A stretch of DNA of 34,696 bases from an uncultured Gammaproteobacteria bacterium. Its GTDB lineage: Bacteria > Pseudomonadota > Gammaproteobacteria > UBA4575. Shown piece after piece: positions 8,536 to 21,709 of this stretch. Under the pieces are notes generated by a model. The model was not told the DNA's origin and did no database searches. It worked only from the letters and a program-made list of their open reading frames with translations. The stretch lies in the NCBI GenBank assembly GCA_937922735.1, contig CALAJL010000012.1, positions 1-34,696 on the forward strand, read 5' to 3'. Made by a program: the position numbers and the translations under genes. How positions within the stretch are numbered: the first letter of the stretch is position 1; each line of letters starts with the position of its first letter.

Positions 8536-10047
8536 TCAAGGAAGATTGGTTTGTTGTGCTTGGAACAATAGATGAGATACAGATGCATCCATCATTTCAA
8601 TCAGCGGCGCAGGCCATAACCCAATCCATAAAACGAAAAATGCAAGCACTGATAAACAGAAAAACTCACGGCCATTAATATCTTTCAACTTAGCCACTTC
8701 ATCATTACCCACTTCACCAAACACTACCCGCTTAATCATCCAAAGTGTATAGGCAGCACCAATTATTAAAGTAGTTGCCGCTAAAAACGCAAACCAAACG
8801 TTCGCTTTGAAGCTTGCCAAGATCACCATAAACTCACCAACGAACCCAGAGGTTCCTGGCAAGCCTGCATTTGCCATCGCGAACAACACAAAAAATGCTG
8901 CAAACTTTGGCATGGTATTCACCACACCACCATAATCAGCAATTTGACGACTATGCATACGGTCATACAATACGCCTACACATAAAAACATGGCGCCAGA
9001 AATAAAACCATGCGAAATCATTTGCACCATGCCACCTTGAAGTGCGAGTTCTGAATAAGAGCTGTTGTTGGCAGCCAATTTAAATATTACAAAAAAACCA
9101 AGTGTGACAAATCCCATATGTGCGATAGATGAATACGCAATTAGTTTTTTCATGTCTCTTTGCGCTAGGGCAACAAAACCGATATACACCACAGCTACCA
9201 AAGAAACCGCTATCACTAGATAGGCCAACTGATCACTTGCATAAGGCGTTATAGGAATACTAAACCTCAAAAACCCATAACCACCGACTTTCAACATAAT
9301 AGCCGCTAAAACAATCGAACCGCCCGTTGGCGCTTCCACATGAGCATCTGGCAACCAGGTATGAACTGGCCACATTGGAATTTTGACTGCAAAAGCAATA
9401 AAGAATGCTAAAAATAAAAACAGCTGTTGTGTCTCATCAAATTTAGTCAACTGTAATGATGCAATCTCAAAGGTTCCAGCATATAGATACATATAAATGA
9501 GTGCGATTAACAGAAACACTGAACCAAAGAATGTATATAAAAAGAATTTTATGGTTGCATAGACTCTTCTCGGGCCACCCCACATGCCAATGATTAAAAA
9601 CATTGGAATCAACATACCTTCAAAGAAGATGTAAAAAAGAATAGCGTCTAAGGCACAGAAAACTCCTATCATTAAACCTTCTAGAATAAGAAAAGCCGCT
9701 AAATATTCGGTAATGCGATCGCGAGCTAACTCCCAAGCTGCAATGATAACCAATACTGTGATCACTGTAGTAAGCAAAATTAAAGGCACCGCAATTCCAT
9801 CCACGCCTAATGCATAATAAATATTAAACGCATTAATCCATGGGATTTGCTCATAGAACTGCATCGCATATTGGCTACCGTCAAAGCCACGCATCAAAAC
9901 GATACTTACACCCAGCGTAGCCAGTGCAATACATACAGAAAACCACTTTGCAAAATCGATAGAGATCTTTTTAGCGACCAATACCAAAATGCCGCCAATA
10001 ATTGGCAGCCAGATTAATATGCTTAGAATAGGTAAAGAATTAAACAT
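8536..10047 (-). CDS. nuoM: NADH-quinone oxidoreductase subunit M
   Basis: 503 aa; ALGVDGIAVPLILLT, MWPVHTWLPDAHVEAPTGGSIVLAAIMLKVGGYG, AYSSIAHMGFV. Confidence 0.98.
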   Translation of the reverse strand: MFNSLPILSILIWLPIIGGILVLVAKKISIDFAKWFSVCIALATLGVSIVLMRGFDGSQYAMQFYEQIPWINAFNIYYALGVDGIAVPLILLTTVITVLVIIAAWELARDRITEYLAAFLILEGLMIGVFCALDAILFYIFFEGMLIPMFLIIGMWGGPRRVYATIKFFLYTFFGSVFLLIALIYMYLYAGTFEIASLQLTKFDETQQLFLFLAFFIAFAVKIPMWPVHTWLPDAHVEAPTGGSIVLAAIMLKVGGYGFLRFSIPITPYASDQLAYLVIAVSLVAVVYIGFVALAQRDMKKLIAYSSIAHMGFVTLGFFVIFKLAANNSSYSELALQGGMVQMISHGFISGAMFLCVGVLYDRMHSRQIADYGGVVNTMPKFAAFFVLFAMANAGLPGTSGFVGEFMVILASFKANVWFAFLAATTLIIGAAYTLWMIKRVVFGEVGNDEVAKLKDINGREFFCLSVLAFFVLWIGLWPAPLIEMMDASVSHLLFQAQQTNLP

Positions 10048-10052
10048 AGCGA

Positions 10053-11999
10053 TTATTGTAGAAACACCTTACTTAATAAGATCAATAATCCAATAATCAT
10101 GGCGAAAGCATAATGGTACAAATAACCAGTTTGCAGATTCCTAACTTTTGCAGAAAACCAATTAATAACCTTAGCAGAGCCATTAACGACCAAACCATCT
10201 ATCAACAATCGATCACCAAAAGAATCACAAAAAGCACCGATCTTGCGAGAGCCATTTGCAAAGAACATTTGATATAGCTCATCAACACCATATTTATTAG
10301 CTAGCACTTTATAAGGGATATGCAATTTTTGCTTTAAAATCTCAGGCAGTTGCGGTTGTTTTAGATACAAGAACCAAGCACAGAAGATTCCTGCAAAAGC
10401 TAAATACACTGCATAACCTTGAAATGCATGAGTAACAAAAGACCATAATCCATGATAATGCTCACTAAGTTTTGCAACTGCCTGATGATGCTCCGCTACA
10501 AATATACTTTGAGCAAAGTAGTCACCAAACACGAACGACCCAATAAATAAGCCCGCAAACACAGATGGAATCGCTAACAGAATAAGCGGAATAGTAATGA
10601 CTTTGGGTGATTCTTTTACATGTTCTTCGGTATGCTTATCCATGCGCGATTCGCCATGAAACACCAAGAATAATAATCGGAACGAATAAAATGCCGTTAC
10701 AAATACTCCGGCCAACACTAACCAATATGCAAACTCTGCCGCAGGTAAATTTGAATAGTGCACGGCTTCTATAATTGAATCTTTAGAAAAGAAACCGGAG
10801 AAACCTGGGAAACCTATTAATGCCAAGGTACCAATAAACGCTGTCCAATAAGTAATGGGCATATACTTACGTAAACCACCCATGTTACGCATATCTTGCT
10901 CGTGATGTAATGCAACAATCACAGAACCCGCGCCTAAAAATAGCAATGCCTTAAAGAAGGCATGAGTAAAGAGATGGAAAATTGCAATTGAATACGCTGA
11001 CGCACCTAAAGCAACCGTCATGTAACCCAATTGAGACAATGTAGAATAGGCAACCACACGTTTTATATCATTCTGCACAATACCTACCAGCCCCATGAAA
11101 AAGGCCGTAATGGCACCAATAACTAGAATCACATTTAGTGCCGTATCGCTTAACTCAAATAACGGAGACATGCGCGCGACCATAAAGATACCTGCAGTCA
11201 CCATAGTGGCAGCATGAATCAATGCAGATATAGGGGTGGGGCCTTCCATAGAATCCGGCAACCAAACATGCAGCGGTACTTGGGCAGATTTACCCATTGC
11301 TCCTACAAATAACAACAGACAAATTACCGTCATAACAGGCCAATGAATGTTTTCTGTAATCGTAAAGGTCTGTGCATTTATCAACGGCGCTTGTGAAAAT
11401 ACAGATTGATAATCTAATGTATTAAAAACTGCTAAAACTGCACCAATACCTAACAAAAATCCGAAGTCACCTACCCGGTTAACTAAAAATGCCTTCATAT
11501 TGGCAAATATTGCACTATCCCTTGTATACCAAAAGCCAATCAATAAATATGAAACTAATCCTACTGCCTCCCAACCAAAGAATAATTGCAAAAAGTTGTT
11601 TGCCATTACTAGCATCAACATAGAGAAGGTAAACAATGAGATATAAGAAAAGAACCTCTGATAACCAGGATCTTCATGCATGTAACCAATAGTGTAGATA
11701 TGCACCATTAATGACACAAAGGTCACCACTACCATCATCGTTACAGTAAGTGGATCAATCAGGAAACCGATTTTAAAACTGAAATCTCCTAGCGTTAACC
11801 ATTCATACACATCAATGTTGTATGAAGCTTGATCAAAAATGACTTGTTTAAAAACGAACAAACTTAAAAGAAAAGAAATACCTACCCCAAGTATTGTTAA
11901 CCAGTGTGAGCCGCTCCTACCAATCTTCTTACCATACAAACCCGTAATAATAGAGGCTATTAATGGTGCCAGAACTATTGTTAAACAAAGTGCTTTCAT
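10053..11999 (-). CDS. nuoL: NADH-quinone oxidoreductase subunit L
   Basis: 648 aa; FFGWEAVGLVSYLLIGFW, VPLHVWLPDSMEGPTPISALIHAATMVTAGIF, AYSTLSQLGYM. Confidence 0.98.
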   Translation of the reverse strand: MKALCLTIVLAPLIASIITGLYGKKIGRSGSHWLTILGVGISFLLSLFVFKQVIFDQASYNIDVYEWLTLGDFSFKIGFLIDPLTVTMMVVVTFVSLMVHIYTIGYMHEDPGYQRFFSYISLFTFSMLMLVMANNFLQLFFGWEAVGLVSYLLIGFWYTRDSAIFANMKAFLVNRVGDFGFLLGIGAVLAVFNTLDYQSVFSQAPLINAQTFTITENIHWPVMTVICLLLFVGAMGKSAQVPLHVWLPDSMEGPTPISALIHAATMVTAGIFMVARMSPLFELSDTALNVILVIGAITAFFMGLVGIVQNDIKRVVAYSTLSQLGYMTVALGASAYSIAIFHLFTHAFFKALLFLGAGSVIVALHHEQDMRNMGGLRKYMPITYWTAFIGTLALIGFPGFSGFFSKDSIIEAVHYSNLPAAEFAYWLVLAGVFVTAFYSFRLLFLVFHGESRMDKHTEEHVKESPKVITIPLILLAIPSVFAGLFIGSFVFGDYFAQSIFVAEHHQAVAKLSEHYHGLWSFVTHAFQGYAVYLAFAGIFCAWFLYLKQPQLPEILKQKLHIPYKVLANKYGVDELYQMFFANGSRKIGAFCDSFGDRLLIDGLVVNGSAKVINWFSAKVRNLQTGYLYHYAFAMIIGLLILLSKVFLQ

Positions 12000-12010
12000 T
12001 TCTGCTTTGA

Positions 12011-12316
12011 TTAACCCTTCAAGTTATCTATGTCTTGCACATTTATCGTAGATCGATTTCGGTATAAGACAACTAATATAGCCAAACCAATAGCCGCTTC
12101 CGCAGCCGCCACAGTAAGAATAAAAAACACAAATACCTGGCCCGCCAAATCATCCAGGTAATACGAAAATGCTACGAAATTCATATTTACTGCTAACAAC
12201 ATTAATTCAATTGCCATTAGCAATAAAATTACGTTCTTTCGATTAAGAAAGATGCCTGCAATACTAAGCGAAAATAGAATTGCGCCAAGCACAAGGAAAT
12301 GTGTCAGTGTAATCAT
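12011..12316 (-). CDS. nuoK: NADH-quinone oxidoreductase subunit K
   Basis: 101 aa; [48 protein letters not shown]. Confidence 0.98.
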   Translation of the reverse strand: MITLTHFLVLGAILFSLSIAGIFLNRKNVILLLMAIELMLLAVNMNFVAFSYYLDDLAGQVFVFFILTVAAAEAAIGLAILVVLYRNRSTINVQDIDNLKG

Positions 12317-12359
12317 TTTTAATTTTTATTTACTTTCCAAACTGGATTTATTTCTTTTT

Positions 12360-12947
12360 TTATTCTCTATCTAGATCCGCTAAACGAACACGGTCTTTTC
12401 TTTTCACACTTATCTGATTATGCGGACTTTGCTGTTTAGATGCTGCTCGTTTACGCATAGTCAATGTAATCGCTGCAATTATAGCTACCAATAAAATCAC
12501 GCCTGCGATTTCAAATGGGTATACATACTCTGTATATAGCAACTTACCTAGTTCTTGCGTATTACTATAATCAGCAGCTTTTGCATTGGGTTGCACGTGC
12601 TCAAAAGTAGACTTACTTAGAATAATGATCATTTCAGCCGCCATTACTGCACCGACTAGTAAACCAACAGGCAAGTACTTGGCATATCCAGCACGCATTT
12701 TCGCAATATTGATATCAAGCATCATGACAACGAACAAAAACAATACCATCACCGCACCGACATACACTAATATCAACGCAATGCCTAAAAATTCAGCCTC
12801 GAGCAACAGCCAAAGTGCACCACTTGTAAAAAAAGCCAACACTAAAAATAATGCAGCATGCACAGGATTACGCACTGTAATCATGGCAAGTGCAGATAAC
12901 ACTAATATTCCTGAAAAGAAATAAAAAACGGTAGTTTGGATCAGCAT
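12360..12947 (-). CDS. nuoJ: NADH-quinone oxidoreductase subunit J
   Basis: 195 aa; RNPVHAALFLVLAFFTSGALWLLLEAEFLGIALILVYVGAVMVLFLFVVMMLD. Confidence 0.98.
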   Translation of the reverse strand: MLIQTTVFYFFSGILVLSALAMITVRNPVHAALFLVLAFFTSGALWLLLEAEFLGIALILVYVGAVMVLFLFVVMMLDINIAKMRAGYAKYLPVGLLVGAVMAAEMIIILSKSTFEHVQPNAKAADYSNTQELGKLLYTEYVYPFEIAGVILLVAIIAAITLTMRKRAASKQQSPHNQISVKRKDRVRLADLDRE

Positions 12948-13007
12948 TTAAAAATTATTCTAATTTATTATGTTTATTAATTATCAAACAGGCTTTTGAA
13001 TTTGGCA

Positions 13008-13502
13008 TTATCTATATGGTGCATCGACTTGACGATCTGACGCAATTTGATCTTCATATTTTGCACCCACTTCCAACAACATATCTTTCGTCATTACTTG
13101 TTGGCCACGTTCAAAAAATGCATATTCAAACACCCTGGTTTCCACTATTGCATCAACCGGGCAGGCTTCTTCACAAAATCCACAATACACACACTTAAAC
13201 AAATCAATATCATAACGCGTTGTTCTTCTACTCCCATCCTCACGCTCTTCACTATCTATAGTTATTGCCAATGCGGGACATACTGCTTCACATAATTTGC
13301 AACCGATACAGCGTTCCTCTCCACTAGGGTATCGACGTAAAGCATGCAAACCGCGAAACCTTGGTGATTGTGGTGTCTTCTCTTCAGGATACTGAACTGT
13401 AAACTTTTTAGTGGTAAACCGCTTACCCGTTAAGCTCATGCCTTTCAATAATTCAAATAGCGTGAAGCTTTTTATGACGTTAAATAGTGCTTTCATATTC
13501 AA
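13008..13502 (-). CDS. nuoI: NADH-quinone oxidoreductase subunit I (two 4Fe-4S)
   Basis: 164 aa; [16 protein letters not shown] and [16 protein letters not shown] ferredoxin motifs. Confidence 0.98.
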   Translation of the reverse strand: MNMKALFNVIKSFTLFELLKGMSLTGKRFTTKKFTVQYPEEKTPQSPRFRGLHALRRYPSGEERCIGCKLCEAVCPALAITIDSEEREDGSRRTTRYDIDLFKCVYCGFCEEACPVDAIVETRVFEYAFFERGQQVMTKDMLLEVGAKYEDQIASDRQVDAPYR

Positions 13503-14551
13503 TCAAACCAAGGTGATACTTGAAAATAAAGCAGCACACCTTCAACAAAAATCCATATTAGTGTAACCGGCAACAACACTTTCCAGCCCAATCGCATAAT
13601 TTGATCATAACGATAGCGTGGGAATGTCGCTCGGAACCAAAGAAAGCAAAATATAAATAAACAGGTTTTAGCAATAAACATGTGAGGCCCATGCCCAAGC
13701 AACGCACCTAAGTACGGCACAGTAAACCAGCTTTCTGGAAAAGGACTTAGCCAACCACCCAAAAAGAGTAATGCAGTTAATGCCGAGATGAGAATGATGT
13801 TGGCATATTCCGCCAAGAAGAATAACGCAAACCCCATACCTGAATATTCAACATGAAATCCTGCAACAATTTCTGACTCACCTTCAACCACATCAAATGG
13901 CGCGCGATTCGTTTCTGCTACACCTGCAATTAAATAGGTTATAAACAAAGGAAACAACGGCAACCAATACCAATGAAGAATGCCACCTTGTTGCTCATTA
14001 ATGATATCGCCCAAATTTAGACTACCACTAGCCATTAACACTCCAACTAGCGCAAAGCCCATGGCAATTTCATACGAGACAATTTGTGCTGCACACCGTA
14101 ATGCCCCCAACAAAGCATACTTTGAATTAGAAGCCCATCCTGCAACCACTACACCATAGACACCTAACGACGTCATGGCTAACAGGTATAACAAACCCGC
14201 ATTAATATCTGCAAAATTCCAGCCATCAGCAAAAGGTATTACCGCCCAGGCTGCTAATGCAGGAATCATAGAAAGTAATGGCGCAATACGAAATAAGAAA
14301 CGATCTGCATCATTTGGCAATATCATTTCTTTAAACATTAATTTTAATGCATCGGCAATGGGCTGCCCAAATCCTTTCGGTCCGACTCTATTAGGACCTA
14401 TACGCACCTGCATAAAACCAATAACTTTACGTTCAGCCAACGTTACATACGCCACACATCCGAATAACACCAACACAAACACAAACATATATACCGTCAT
14501 CAACACAATCGGAGGAATGACGGAAATAATGTTTTGTACCCAATCAAACAT
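13499..14551 (-). CDS. nuoH: NADH-quinone oxidoreductase subunit H
   Basis: 350 aa; [66 protein letters not shown]. Confidence 0.99.
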   Translation of the reverse strand: MFDWVQNIISVIPPIVLMTVYMFVFVLVLFGCVAYVTLAERKVIGFMQVRIGPNRVGPKGFGQPIADALKLMFKEMILPNDADRFLFRIAPLLSMIPALAAWAVIPFADGWNFADINAGLLYLLAMTSLGVYGVVVAGWASNSKYALLGALRCAAQIVSYEIAMGFALVGVLMASGSLNLGDIINEQQGGILHWYWLPLFPLFITYLIAGVAETNRAPFDVVEGESEIVAGFHVEYSGMGFALFFLAEYANIILISALTALLFLGGWLSPFPESWFTVPYLGALLGHGPHMFIAKTCLFIFCFLWFRATFPRYRYDQIMRLGWKVLLPVTLIWIFVEGVLLYFQVSPWFD

Positions 14552-16919
14552 TCGCAGTCCTTTGTATTTCTACCGGCGCAATGGCATCACCCAAAGAGTC
14601 TGTTTGTGTTGAGCTCTTTTGCACCCAAATACAATTATCAGAAATATTTTCATCTATACGTAAAGGCAAGGTAACTTCTTGCTTACCTTGAACTACACGT
14701 ACAACTTTTTCATCCTGCATATCAAGAAGTTTTGCCTGATTATTGGATATCGCTACATGATTTGGTTGATCCTCCACTGCCTGTTGCAATGATGTAGCAC
14801 GACGCACAATATTATCTACTGCATAGATAGGGGTATCTGAAACACGAAATATTTTATTAGTATCTGATTCGAGATTCACATGATCATAGTTTTTCAGATA
14901 GCTTGTTATAGCCACTTCGTCAGAAAATAATTGCTTAACTTCATCTCTAATCTGCTCACTAGTTTGGTATTGCACATTTTCAAAACCTAATTTATTAGCT
15001 AAAACTCGCAGAACTTTCCATGCGGGACGTGCTTCACCAGGCGCTGACACGGCTTTACCAACACTTTGCCAATGACCTGTTGTATTCACGAAGGTCCCAT
15101 CTGTTTCTGCAAAAGTAGCAATTGGTAATATTACATCTGCATATAACTGAACTTGCTCATTATCGAACGGCGTTAGCGCAACAACAAAATCTGCTGCTTG
15201 TATAGCCTCTAACACAACAGGTGAGTTTGCAAAGTCAAACTCTGGCTCCAAATTAAGTAAGACATATACTTTTCTTGGAGTAGCAAACATTTCTGCCGAA
15301 TTTAAACCTCTTATATTACTCTCAACACCGGCAGGTAATCTATGTGGAAGCACACCTGACAACCATGCACCTACCGTATTACCTGAACGCGCAAGTAATC
15401 CAAAATTAGAGTGGGTGGCGTTTGCAATAAAGTTGCTTAATGCGCGAAGCGCTGATGCTTGAGGGTGACTATCAGCTATCGCTCCAAACATCACACTCGA
15501 TTGCTTAGCATTCTTTAATGAATTAAATATATTTTTTGCATGTTCAGAAACAGAAGCACTAGCAACGATACTTTTTAGCTCCGAAGGCAAGTCACTCAAA
15601 GTGTCTGAGCACTTGGCTATTTCTGCTAATGCGGTAAGCCATTGCTGAGGCGCTAAATTCCAGGTGAATTGGCTAGCAAAATGAAAATCATAATTTTGAG
15701 CGTTTATCGAATTTACTTTACACCCACTCAAACCAGCCTTACGTATGCGATGCGCCAGCATTGGCTGCTCCAAACGGATATTACTTCCCACCAAAAGTAT
15801 ACTTTCGTTATCTTCAATCGATTTTATAGATTGCCCTAGGTAAGGAAACAATGGCATAGCATCTTGATCTGTGAAATCATGTTGCTGTGTGCGATGGTCG
15901 ATATTATTCACACCCAGTTGACGGAATACTTTCTGTAATAAATACAACTCTTCTAATGTTGAATGTGGCGCTGCTAATACGCCTATATCATCTGCTTGAT
16001 GCTGTTTAAGTTTTTCTGCAACCAATGACAACGAAGCATCCCAGTCGCTCACACACCAACCTTGGTCAGTTTTCATCATAGGATGAGATGCACGCTCAAT
16101 TGAATTCAAACCTTCATAACTAAATCGATCTCTATCTGAAATCCAAGTTTCATTGATCTCATCATTTTCACGCGGCACAACACGCATTACTTGATTACGA
16201 AGTGTGTGCAAATACACATTCGAGCCAACACTGTCATGCGGTATTACACTTGCAGATTGCATCATTTCCCATGCACGCGCAGACATTCGAGAAGGCTTTG
16301 CATTAAGTGCGCCAACAGGACAAACATCAATAACATTGCCTGACAATTCAGAGCTCAGAGATTTTTCGACATACGTGCCAATCTCCATGAACTCACCGCG
16401 ACCTGTAGCACCTAACTCACTAATTCCGGCAATTTCTGTACCAAATCGAACACAGCGTGTGCAATGAATACATCGCGTCATATCAGTAGACACTAGTGGG
16501 CCAAGTTCCTTATCTGGCACCACACGTTTACGTTCGGTATAGCGAGAAATACTATTCCCATAACCCATGGCAACATCTTGTAATTCACATTCACCACCCT
16601 GATCGCATACCGGACAATCAAGCGGATGGTTAATTAACAAAAATTCCATCGTCCCCTGTTGAGCATCTAATGCTAATGGAGACTTTGTATATACTTTCAT
16701 GCCCTCCATTACAGGCGTTGCACAGGCTGGTAATGGTTTAGGGGCTTTCTCAACTTCTACCATACACATACGGCAATTTGCAGCGACTGATAATTTCTTG
16801 TGATAACAAAAGCGAGGTACATCAACATCATGCTGATCAGTAACTTCGATAAGCATTGCACCTTTTCGTGCAGTGACTTCCTTATCGTTAATAAATATTT
16901 GTACAGTTTCTTCAGACAT
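14544..16919 (-). CDS. nuoG: NADH-quinone oxidoreductase subunit G
   Basis: 791 aa; N-terminal 2Fe-2S/4Fe-4S motifs ([40 protein letters not shown]) followed by a molybdopterin-oxidoreductase-like domain. Confidence 0.98.
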   Translation of the reverse strand: MSEETVQIFINDKEVTARKGAMLIEVTDQHDVDVPRFCYHKKLSVAANCRMCMVEVEKAPKPLPACATPVMEGMKVYTKSPLALDAQQGTMEFLLINHPLDCPVCDQGGECELQDVAMGYGNSISRYTERKRVVPDKELGPLVSTDMTRCIHCTRCVRFGTEIAGISELGATGRGEFMEIGTYVEKSLSSELSGNVIDVCPVGALNAKPSRMSARAWEMMQSASVIPHDSVGSNVYLHTLRNQVMRVVPRENDEINETWISDRDRFSYEGLNSIERASHPMMKTDQGWCVSDWDASLSLVAEKLKQHQADDIGVLAAPHSTLEELYLLQKVFRQLGVNNIDHRTQQHDFTDQDAMPLFPYLGQSIKSIEDNESILLVGSNIRLEQPMLAHRIRKAGLSGCKVNSINAQNYDFHFASQFTWNLAPQQWLTALAEIAKCSDTLSDLPSELKSIVASASVSEHAKNIFNSLKNAKQSSVMFGAIADSHPQASALRALSNFIANATHSNFGLLARSGNTVGAWLSGVLPHRLPAGVESNIRGLNSAEMFATPRKVYVLLNLEPEFDFANSPVVLEAIQAADFVVALTPFDNEQVQLYADVILPIATFAETDGTFVNTTGHWQSVGKAVSAPGEARPAWKVLRVLANKLGFENVQYQTSEQIRDEVKQLFSDEVAITSYLKNYDHVNLESDTNKIFRVSDTPIYAVDNIVRRATSLQQAVEDQPNHVAISNNQAKLLDMQDEKVVRVVQGKQEVTLPLRIDENISDNCIWVQKSSTQTDSLGDAIAPVEIQRTANV

Positions 16920-16935
16920 TAATGATTACCAGTTC

Positions 16936-18234
16936 TCACGCTGCATCTTTTTGTTTGTTAACTTCCAAAATACTACAGCCATGTTCAATATAATGCGCAA
17001 ATTCGTGTCGATAATGTTTAATAAAACTATGCACAGGCATCGCAGCTGCATCACCCAATGCACAAATTGTTCTACCTTCAATTTTAGTCGCGACATCATC
17101 TAGCTTATCGATATCTTCTGACTGACCTTCTCCTTGTACTATTCGGCATAACATTCGATACAACCAACCGGTACCTTCTCTACATGGCGTGCATTGGCCA
17201 CATGATTCTGAAAAATAAAAACGCGATATACGTTGCAAGACCTTTACCATATCGGTTGAGTCATCCATCACAACCACTGCACCAGAACCTAATAGCGAAC
17301 CTGCAGCTGTAATCGATTCATAATCCATGTTTGTGCTCATCATGATTTCACCCGGTAATACCGGCACAGAAGATCCTCCAGGGATCACTGCTTTTAACTT
17401 TGCGCCATTGCGCACACCACCCGCTAATTCAAGTAATTCTGAGAACGGTATGCCAAGTGGCACTTCAAAGTTGCCTGGCTTATTTACATGACCGGAAACA
17501 GAAAAACATTTCGTGCCACCACTTTTTTCAACCCCCATAGAAGCAAACCATTCTGCACCTTGACGCATTATGCTAGGCACAGACGCAAAAGTTTCTGTGT
17601 TATTGACCGTGGTAGGCTTTCCATATAGGCCTACATTCGCAGGAAAGGGAGGCTTAAAGCGAGGCTGCCCTTTTTTCCCTTCAAGTGATTCCAATAAAGC
17701 AGTTTCTTCACCGCAAATATAAGCACCCGCACCCAAGGTATCGTACAAATTAAAAGTAAAGTTAGAACCAAATATATTTTCACCCAAATAACCTGCAGCG
17801 TAAGCTTCATCTAATGCTTGCTTAAACCTTATATATGGTTCATCTAAAAACTCACCACGCAGATAGTTATAGCCAGCAGTTAGACGCATTGCATATGCAG
17901 CAATAGCCATACCTTCAATTACTGAATGAGGGTTAAATCTTAAAATATCACGATCTTTACACGTACCTGGCTCAGACTCATCTGAATTACACACCACATA
18001 ACTTTGAATCTCTGGATTGCGTGGCATAAAACTCCACTTCAAACCAGTAGGAAACCCTGCGCCACCGCGACCTCGCAATCCCGATGCTTTGATTTGTTCA
18101 ATAACATCATCAGGCGAGATATTTTCACGCAGAATTTTTTCCCACGCTTTATAACCGCCGACACTGATATAATTTTCCAACGTCCACGGCTGGTCAAATT
18201 GTAAGGTTTGGTAACAAACGTTATTTATTTGCAT
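16936..18234 (-). CDS. nuoF: NADH-quinone oxidoreductase subunit F
   Basis: 432 aa; [65 protein letters not shown]. Confidence 0.99.
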   Translation of the reverse strand: MQINNVCYQTLQFDQPWTLENYISVGGYKAWEKILRENISPDDVIEQIKASGLRGRGGAGFPTGLKWSFMPRNPEIQSYVVCNSDESEPGTCKDRDILRFNPHSVIEGMAIAAYAMRLTAGYNYLRGEFLDEPYIRFKQALDEAYAAGYLGENIFGSNFTFNLYDTLGAGAYICGEETALLESLEGKKGQPRFKPPFPANVGLYGKPTTVNNTETFASVPSIMRQGAEWFASMGVEKSGGTKCFSVSGHVNKPGNFEVPLGIPFSELLELAGGVRNGAKLKAVIPGGSSVPVLPGEIMMSTNMDYESITAAGSLLGSGAVVVMDDSTDMVKVLQRISRFYFSESCGQCTPCREGTGWLYRMLCRIVQGEGQSEDIDKLDDVATKIEGRTICALGDAAAMPVHSFIKHYRHEFAHYIEHGCSILEVNKQKDAA

Positions 18235-18254
18235 AACTTATTCAGTTAAATAAT

Positions 18255-18764
18255 CTAATTTTTATGACCTAATTCTTTTAAAATCAGATCTACTTTTTCG
18301 ATAGTTAAATTTTCTTTGTATACATGATTCACCTGCATCATAGGTGCACCACAACATCCGGCCAAACATTCTTCTTCCTGCTTTAAATAAAATTTACCAT
18401 CCGGTGTACTCTCACCTAAATCAATGCCCAATGTATTTTTTAAATGATCTATAATTTCATCAGAGCCACGTAGCATGCAAGATAAATTAGTACATACTGA
18501 AATCGTATGCTTGCCAACGGGTTGCAACTCAAACATAGAATAAAACGAGGCAACTTCGTACACTGCAATAGCTGGTAATTCTAAATATTCTGCAATCGCA
18601 TCCATCTTTTCTACTGGCAAGTAACCTTCTTCATGCTGTAATGCGCGCAAAGCACCAAGCACTGCGGATTGTTTTTGATCTACAGGGTATCGCGAAATCC
18701 AATCATCAATCTCACTTAACAAATGCTCAGATAGAATTGATTTCTTGTTAGAGACTTGAGTCAT
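18255..18764 (-). CDS. nuoE: NADH-quinone oxidoreductase subunit E
   Basis: 169 aa; thioredoxin-like 2Fe-2S motif [17 protein letters not shown]...[17 protein letters not shown]. Confidence 0.98.
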   Translation of the reverse strand: MTQVSNKKSILSEHLLSEIDDWISRYPVDQKQSAVLGALRALQHEEGYLPVEKMDAIAEYLELPAIAVYEVASFYSMFELQPVGKHTISVCTNLSCMLRGSDEIIDHLKNTLGIDLGESTPDGKFYLKQEEECLAGCCGAPMMQVNHVYKENLTIEKVDLILKELGHKN

Positions 18765-20014
18765 CGATCAATTTCTCCGAACACAATATCTTGCGTGCCA
18801 ATAATCGCAACTACATCAGCAAGCATATGACCACGTGACATTTCATCTAAAGCAGCTAAATGCGCAAAACCTGGCGCACGGATTTTTATACGATAAGGTT
18901 TGTTAGCACCATCCGAAACCAAATAGATCCCAAACTCACCTTTTGGATGTTCAATAGCAGAATAAACTTCGCCTTCAGGCAAACAAAATCCTTCTGTAAA
19001 TAATTTAAAATGGTGGATGAGCTCTTCCATTCCCATCTTCATTTCTCCACGAGATGGAGGAGCCATTTTATGGTTATCGACCATTACAGGGCCAGGGTTA
19101 CTTCTGAGCCAAGCAATACATTGTTTAATAATATCGTTAGATTGACGCATTTCTTCCATACGCACTAAATAACGATCATAACAATCACCATTTACACCAA
19201 TAGGAATTTTAAAATCTAACTTGCTATACGTTTCGTAAGGCTGCTTGCGACGCAAATCCCATTCAATTCCTGATCCTCGTAACATCGGCCCAGTAAACCC
19301 TAATTGCAATGCACGCTCGGGCGTAACAATACCAATATCAACTGTGCGCTGCTTCCAGATGCGGTTATCGGTTAACAGTGTTTCATACTCATCCACACAA
19401 GATGGGAAACGTTTGGTAAAATCTTCAATAAAATCCAAGAAAGAACCTGTGCGCGCTTCATTTAATGCATGCACTTCTTTCTCATCATGCCACCGCGACT
19501 CGGTATATTTAGGCATAACATCTGGCAAGTCTCGATACACACCTCCCGGACGATAATACGTTGCATGCAATCGTGCACCCGATACAGCTTCATAACAATC
19601 CATCAAGTCTTCACGTTCACGGAATGCATATAAAAATACTGTCATTGCACCAATGTCTAAAGCATGTGCGCCTAACCATAATAAGTGATTAAGAATGCGT
19701 GTAATCTCATCAAACATCACTCGTATATATTGCGCGCGTTCGGGAACTTCAATGCCAGAAAGTTTTTCAATCGACATGACATAAGCATGTTCATTACACA
19801 TCATGGATACATAATCGAGGCGATCCATATAACCGATACTTTGGTTATATGGTTTGCTTTCTGCAAGTTTTTCAGTTGCTCGATGTAACAAACCAATATG
19901 TGGATCAGCACGCTGCACCACTTCTCCATCCATTTCCAACACCAAACGTAATACACCATGCGCTGCTGGATGCTGTGGTCCAAAATTCATTGTGTAATTA
20001 CGCAAATCAGCCAT
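18761..20014 (-). CDS. nuoD: NADH-quinone oxidoreductase subunit D
   Basis: [31 protein letters not shown]...; start placed at ATG 20014 rather than the track's 20068, which would overlap nuoC heavily. Confidence 0.97.
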   Translation of the reverse strand: MADLRNYTMNFGPQHPAAHGVLRLVLEMDGEVVQRADPHIGLLHRATEKLAESKPYNQSIGYMDRLDYVSMMCNEHAYVMSIEKLSGIEVPERAQYIRVMFDEITRILNHLLWLGAHALDIGAMTVFLYAFREREDLMDCYEAVSGARLHATYYRPGGVYRDLPDVMPKYTESRWHDEKEVHALNEARTGSFLDFIEDFTKRFPSCVDEYETLLTDNRIWKQRTVDIGIVTPERALQLGFTGPMLRGSGIEWDLRRKQPYETYSKLDFKIPIGVNGDCYDRYLVRMEEMRQSNDIIKQCIAWLRSNPGPVMVDNHKMAPPSRGEMKMGMEELIHHFKLFTEGFCLPEGEVYSAIEHPKGEFGIYLVSDGANKPYRIKIRAPGFAHLAALDEMSRGHMLADVVAIIGTQDIVFGEIDR

Positions 20015-20780
20015 TTGCTGTTCCTTTTTCAGATTTATCTTCTGAAACATTTTCTGACTTACTTTCAATTTGGCTTTCTATTTGTCCATCCTCAAAACGA
20101 TGATCATCTCTAATCACTTTAGGCACATTAATTCGAGGCTCTATAGAAACCGGCTGATAAATGACGCGCTTTTGGTCTGGGTCATAACGTACTTCCACAT
20201 GGCCCACTAACGGAAAATCTTTTCGGAATGGATGCCCTGTGAATCCATAGTCTGTAAGGATGCGACGCAAATCAGGATGATTTTCAAAAACAATTCCATA
20301 AAGATCAAACGCTTCACGCTCGTACCAGTTTGCAGATGACCATAATCCTGTCACGGATGGAAGTATCGGAAGATCATTATCTTCACACAGCACTTTCACA
20401 CGCACTCTTGCATTATTGGCAACTGATAGAAGATGATAAACAACTGCATAGCGGGGACTTTCCATTTCTGAATTTTGTTTGGCATCGTCAAATGTAAAAC
20501 GGCCGAACGAAGTTTTCTCTACCCCTCTACTAAATCCTGACGAAGTAACAGAGTCTGTATTCCATTCATCAGTACCAAACTCTAAATAATCTACCCCTGC
20601 TAAATCAATTAACTGATCAAATTTAAGTTCAGGTAGACGAATTAATTCAGCTAGTACATTTAACAGTTCATCTGGATGGACAATTATATTCAACTCATCA
20701 AATTTAATTTCTAGCGACAACAAAGAAGATGCAAACACCCGTTGCAGCACAGAACTTAGTTGGTTTAGTTGATCTTGCAT
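20007..20780 (-). CDS. nuoC: NADH-quinone oxidoreductase subunit C
   Basis: 257 aa; [52 protein letters not shown]; Ser/Glu/Lys-rich C-terminal tail. Confidence 0.98.
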   Translation of the reverse strand: MQDQLNQLSSVLQRVFASSLLSLEIKFDELNIIVHPDELLNVLAELIRLPELKFDQLIDLAGVDYLEFGTDEWNTDSVTSSGFSRGVEKTSFGRFTFDDAKQNSEMESPRYAVVYHLLSVANNARVRVKVLCEDNDLPILPSVTGLWSSANWYEREAFDLYGIVFENHPDLRRILTDYGFTGHPFRKDFPLVGHVEVRYDPDQKRVIYQPVSIEPRINVPKVIRDDHRFEDGQIESQIESKSENVSEDKSEKGTANG

Positions 20781-20791
20781 AATTGAAGCAC

Positions 20792-21322
20792 TTAACGCGC
20801 AATAGTATTTGTGCGTCGAATTTTATTCTGTAATTGCAAAATGCCATATAAAAGCGCTTCCGCGGTTGGTGGGCAACCTGGCACATATACATCAACTGGA
20901 ACAATACGGTCACAACCTCTTACAACAGAATAAGAGTAATGATAATAACCACCACCATTTGCACATGAGCCCATAGAAATTACCCATTTAGGATCGGCCA
21001 TTTGGTCATAAACTTTTCGTAAAGCAGGTGCCATTTTATTTACAAGCGTTCCCGCCACTATCATTACATCTGATTGCCGTGGACTCGGTCTAAACATGAC
21101 TCCAAAGCGATCCAGATCATATCTTGAAGCACCTGCATGCATCATCTCTACAGCACAACAAGCCAATCCGAATGTCATCGGCCACATCGATCCCGTACGC
21201 GCCCAATTAATTAAATCATCAAGTTTTGTAGTAGCAAATCCTTTATCATGGAAGCCCTGGTCATGAAAACTTTGTTCAAGCGGACTCATTGAATGACTTG
21301 ATGAAGTATTGATATTTGACAT
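20792..21322 (-). CDS. nuoB: NADH-quinone oxidoreductase subunit B
   Basis: 176 aa; [22 protein letters not shown]...[46 protein letters not shown]. Confidence 0.99.
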   Translation of the reverse strand: MSNINTSSSHSMSPLEQSFHDQGFHDKGFATTKLDDLINWARTGSMWPMTFGLACCAVEMMHAGASRYDLDRFGVMFRPSPRQSDVMIVAGTLVNKMAPALRKVYDQMADPKWVISMGSCANGGGYYHYSYSVVRGCDRIVPVDVYVPGCPPTAEALLYGILQLQNKIRRTNTIAR

Positions 21323-21352
21323 TACTAGCCTTTACGTTTCATTTAATTAGGT

Positions 21353-21709
21353 TTAATCCCAATCAAGTGCACCTTTTTTCCATTCGTAGATAAAACCAAT
21401 GGTTAGAATAATTAGAAAGATAGCCATCGATACAAAACCTATTAAACCTACTTCACGTATCGATACCGCCCAAGGGAATAAGAAAGCAATTTCCAAATCA
21501 AAAATAATAAACAATATAGCAACCAAGTAATATCGAACATCAAATTGCATACGTGCATCTTCAAATGCTTCAAAGCCACACTCATAGGGGGAATCTTTTG
21601 CAGCATCTGCTTTTCTTGGGCCAAGTTTTAACCCAAGCAACAATGGAATTAAACCCATAATCGAAGCAATGCCGACAAATATTAAAACTGGGAGATAGTT
21701 TTCAGTCAT
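21353..21709 (-). CDS. nuoA: NADH-quinone oxidoreductase subunit A
   Basis: 118 aa; [44 protein letters not shown]. Confidence 0.98.
   Translation of the reverse strand: MTENYLPVLIFVGIASIMGLIPLLLGLKLGPRKADAAKDSPYECGFEAFEDARMQFDVRYYLVAILFIIFDLEIAFLFPWAVSIREVGLIGFVSMAIFLIILTIGFIYEWKKGALDWD

Noticed and set aside
19801-20913. Minus-strand ORFs at 19801-19983 and 20704-20913
   Set aside because: Out-of-frame ORFs inside nuoD and across nuoC/nuoB.
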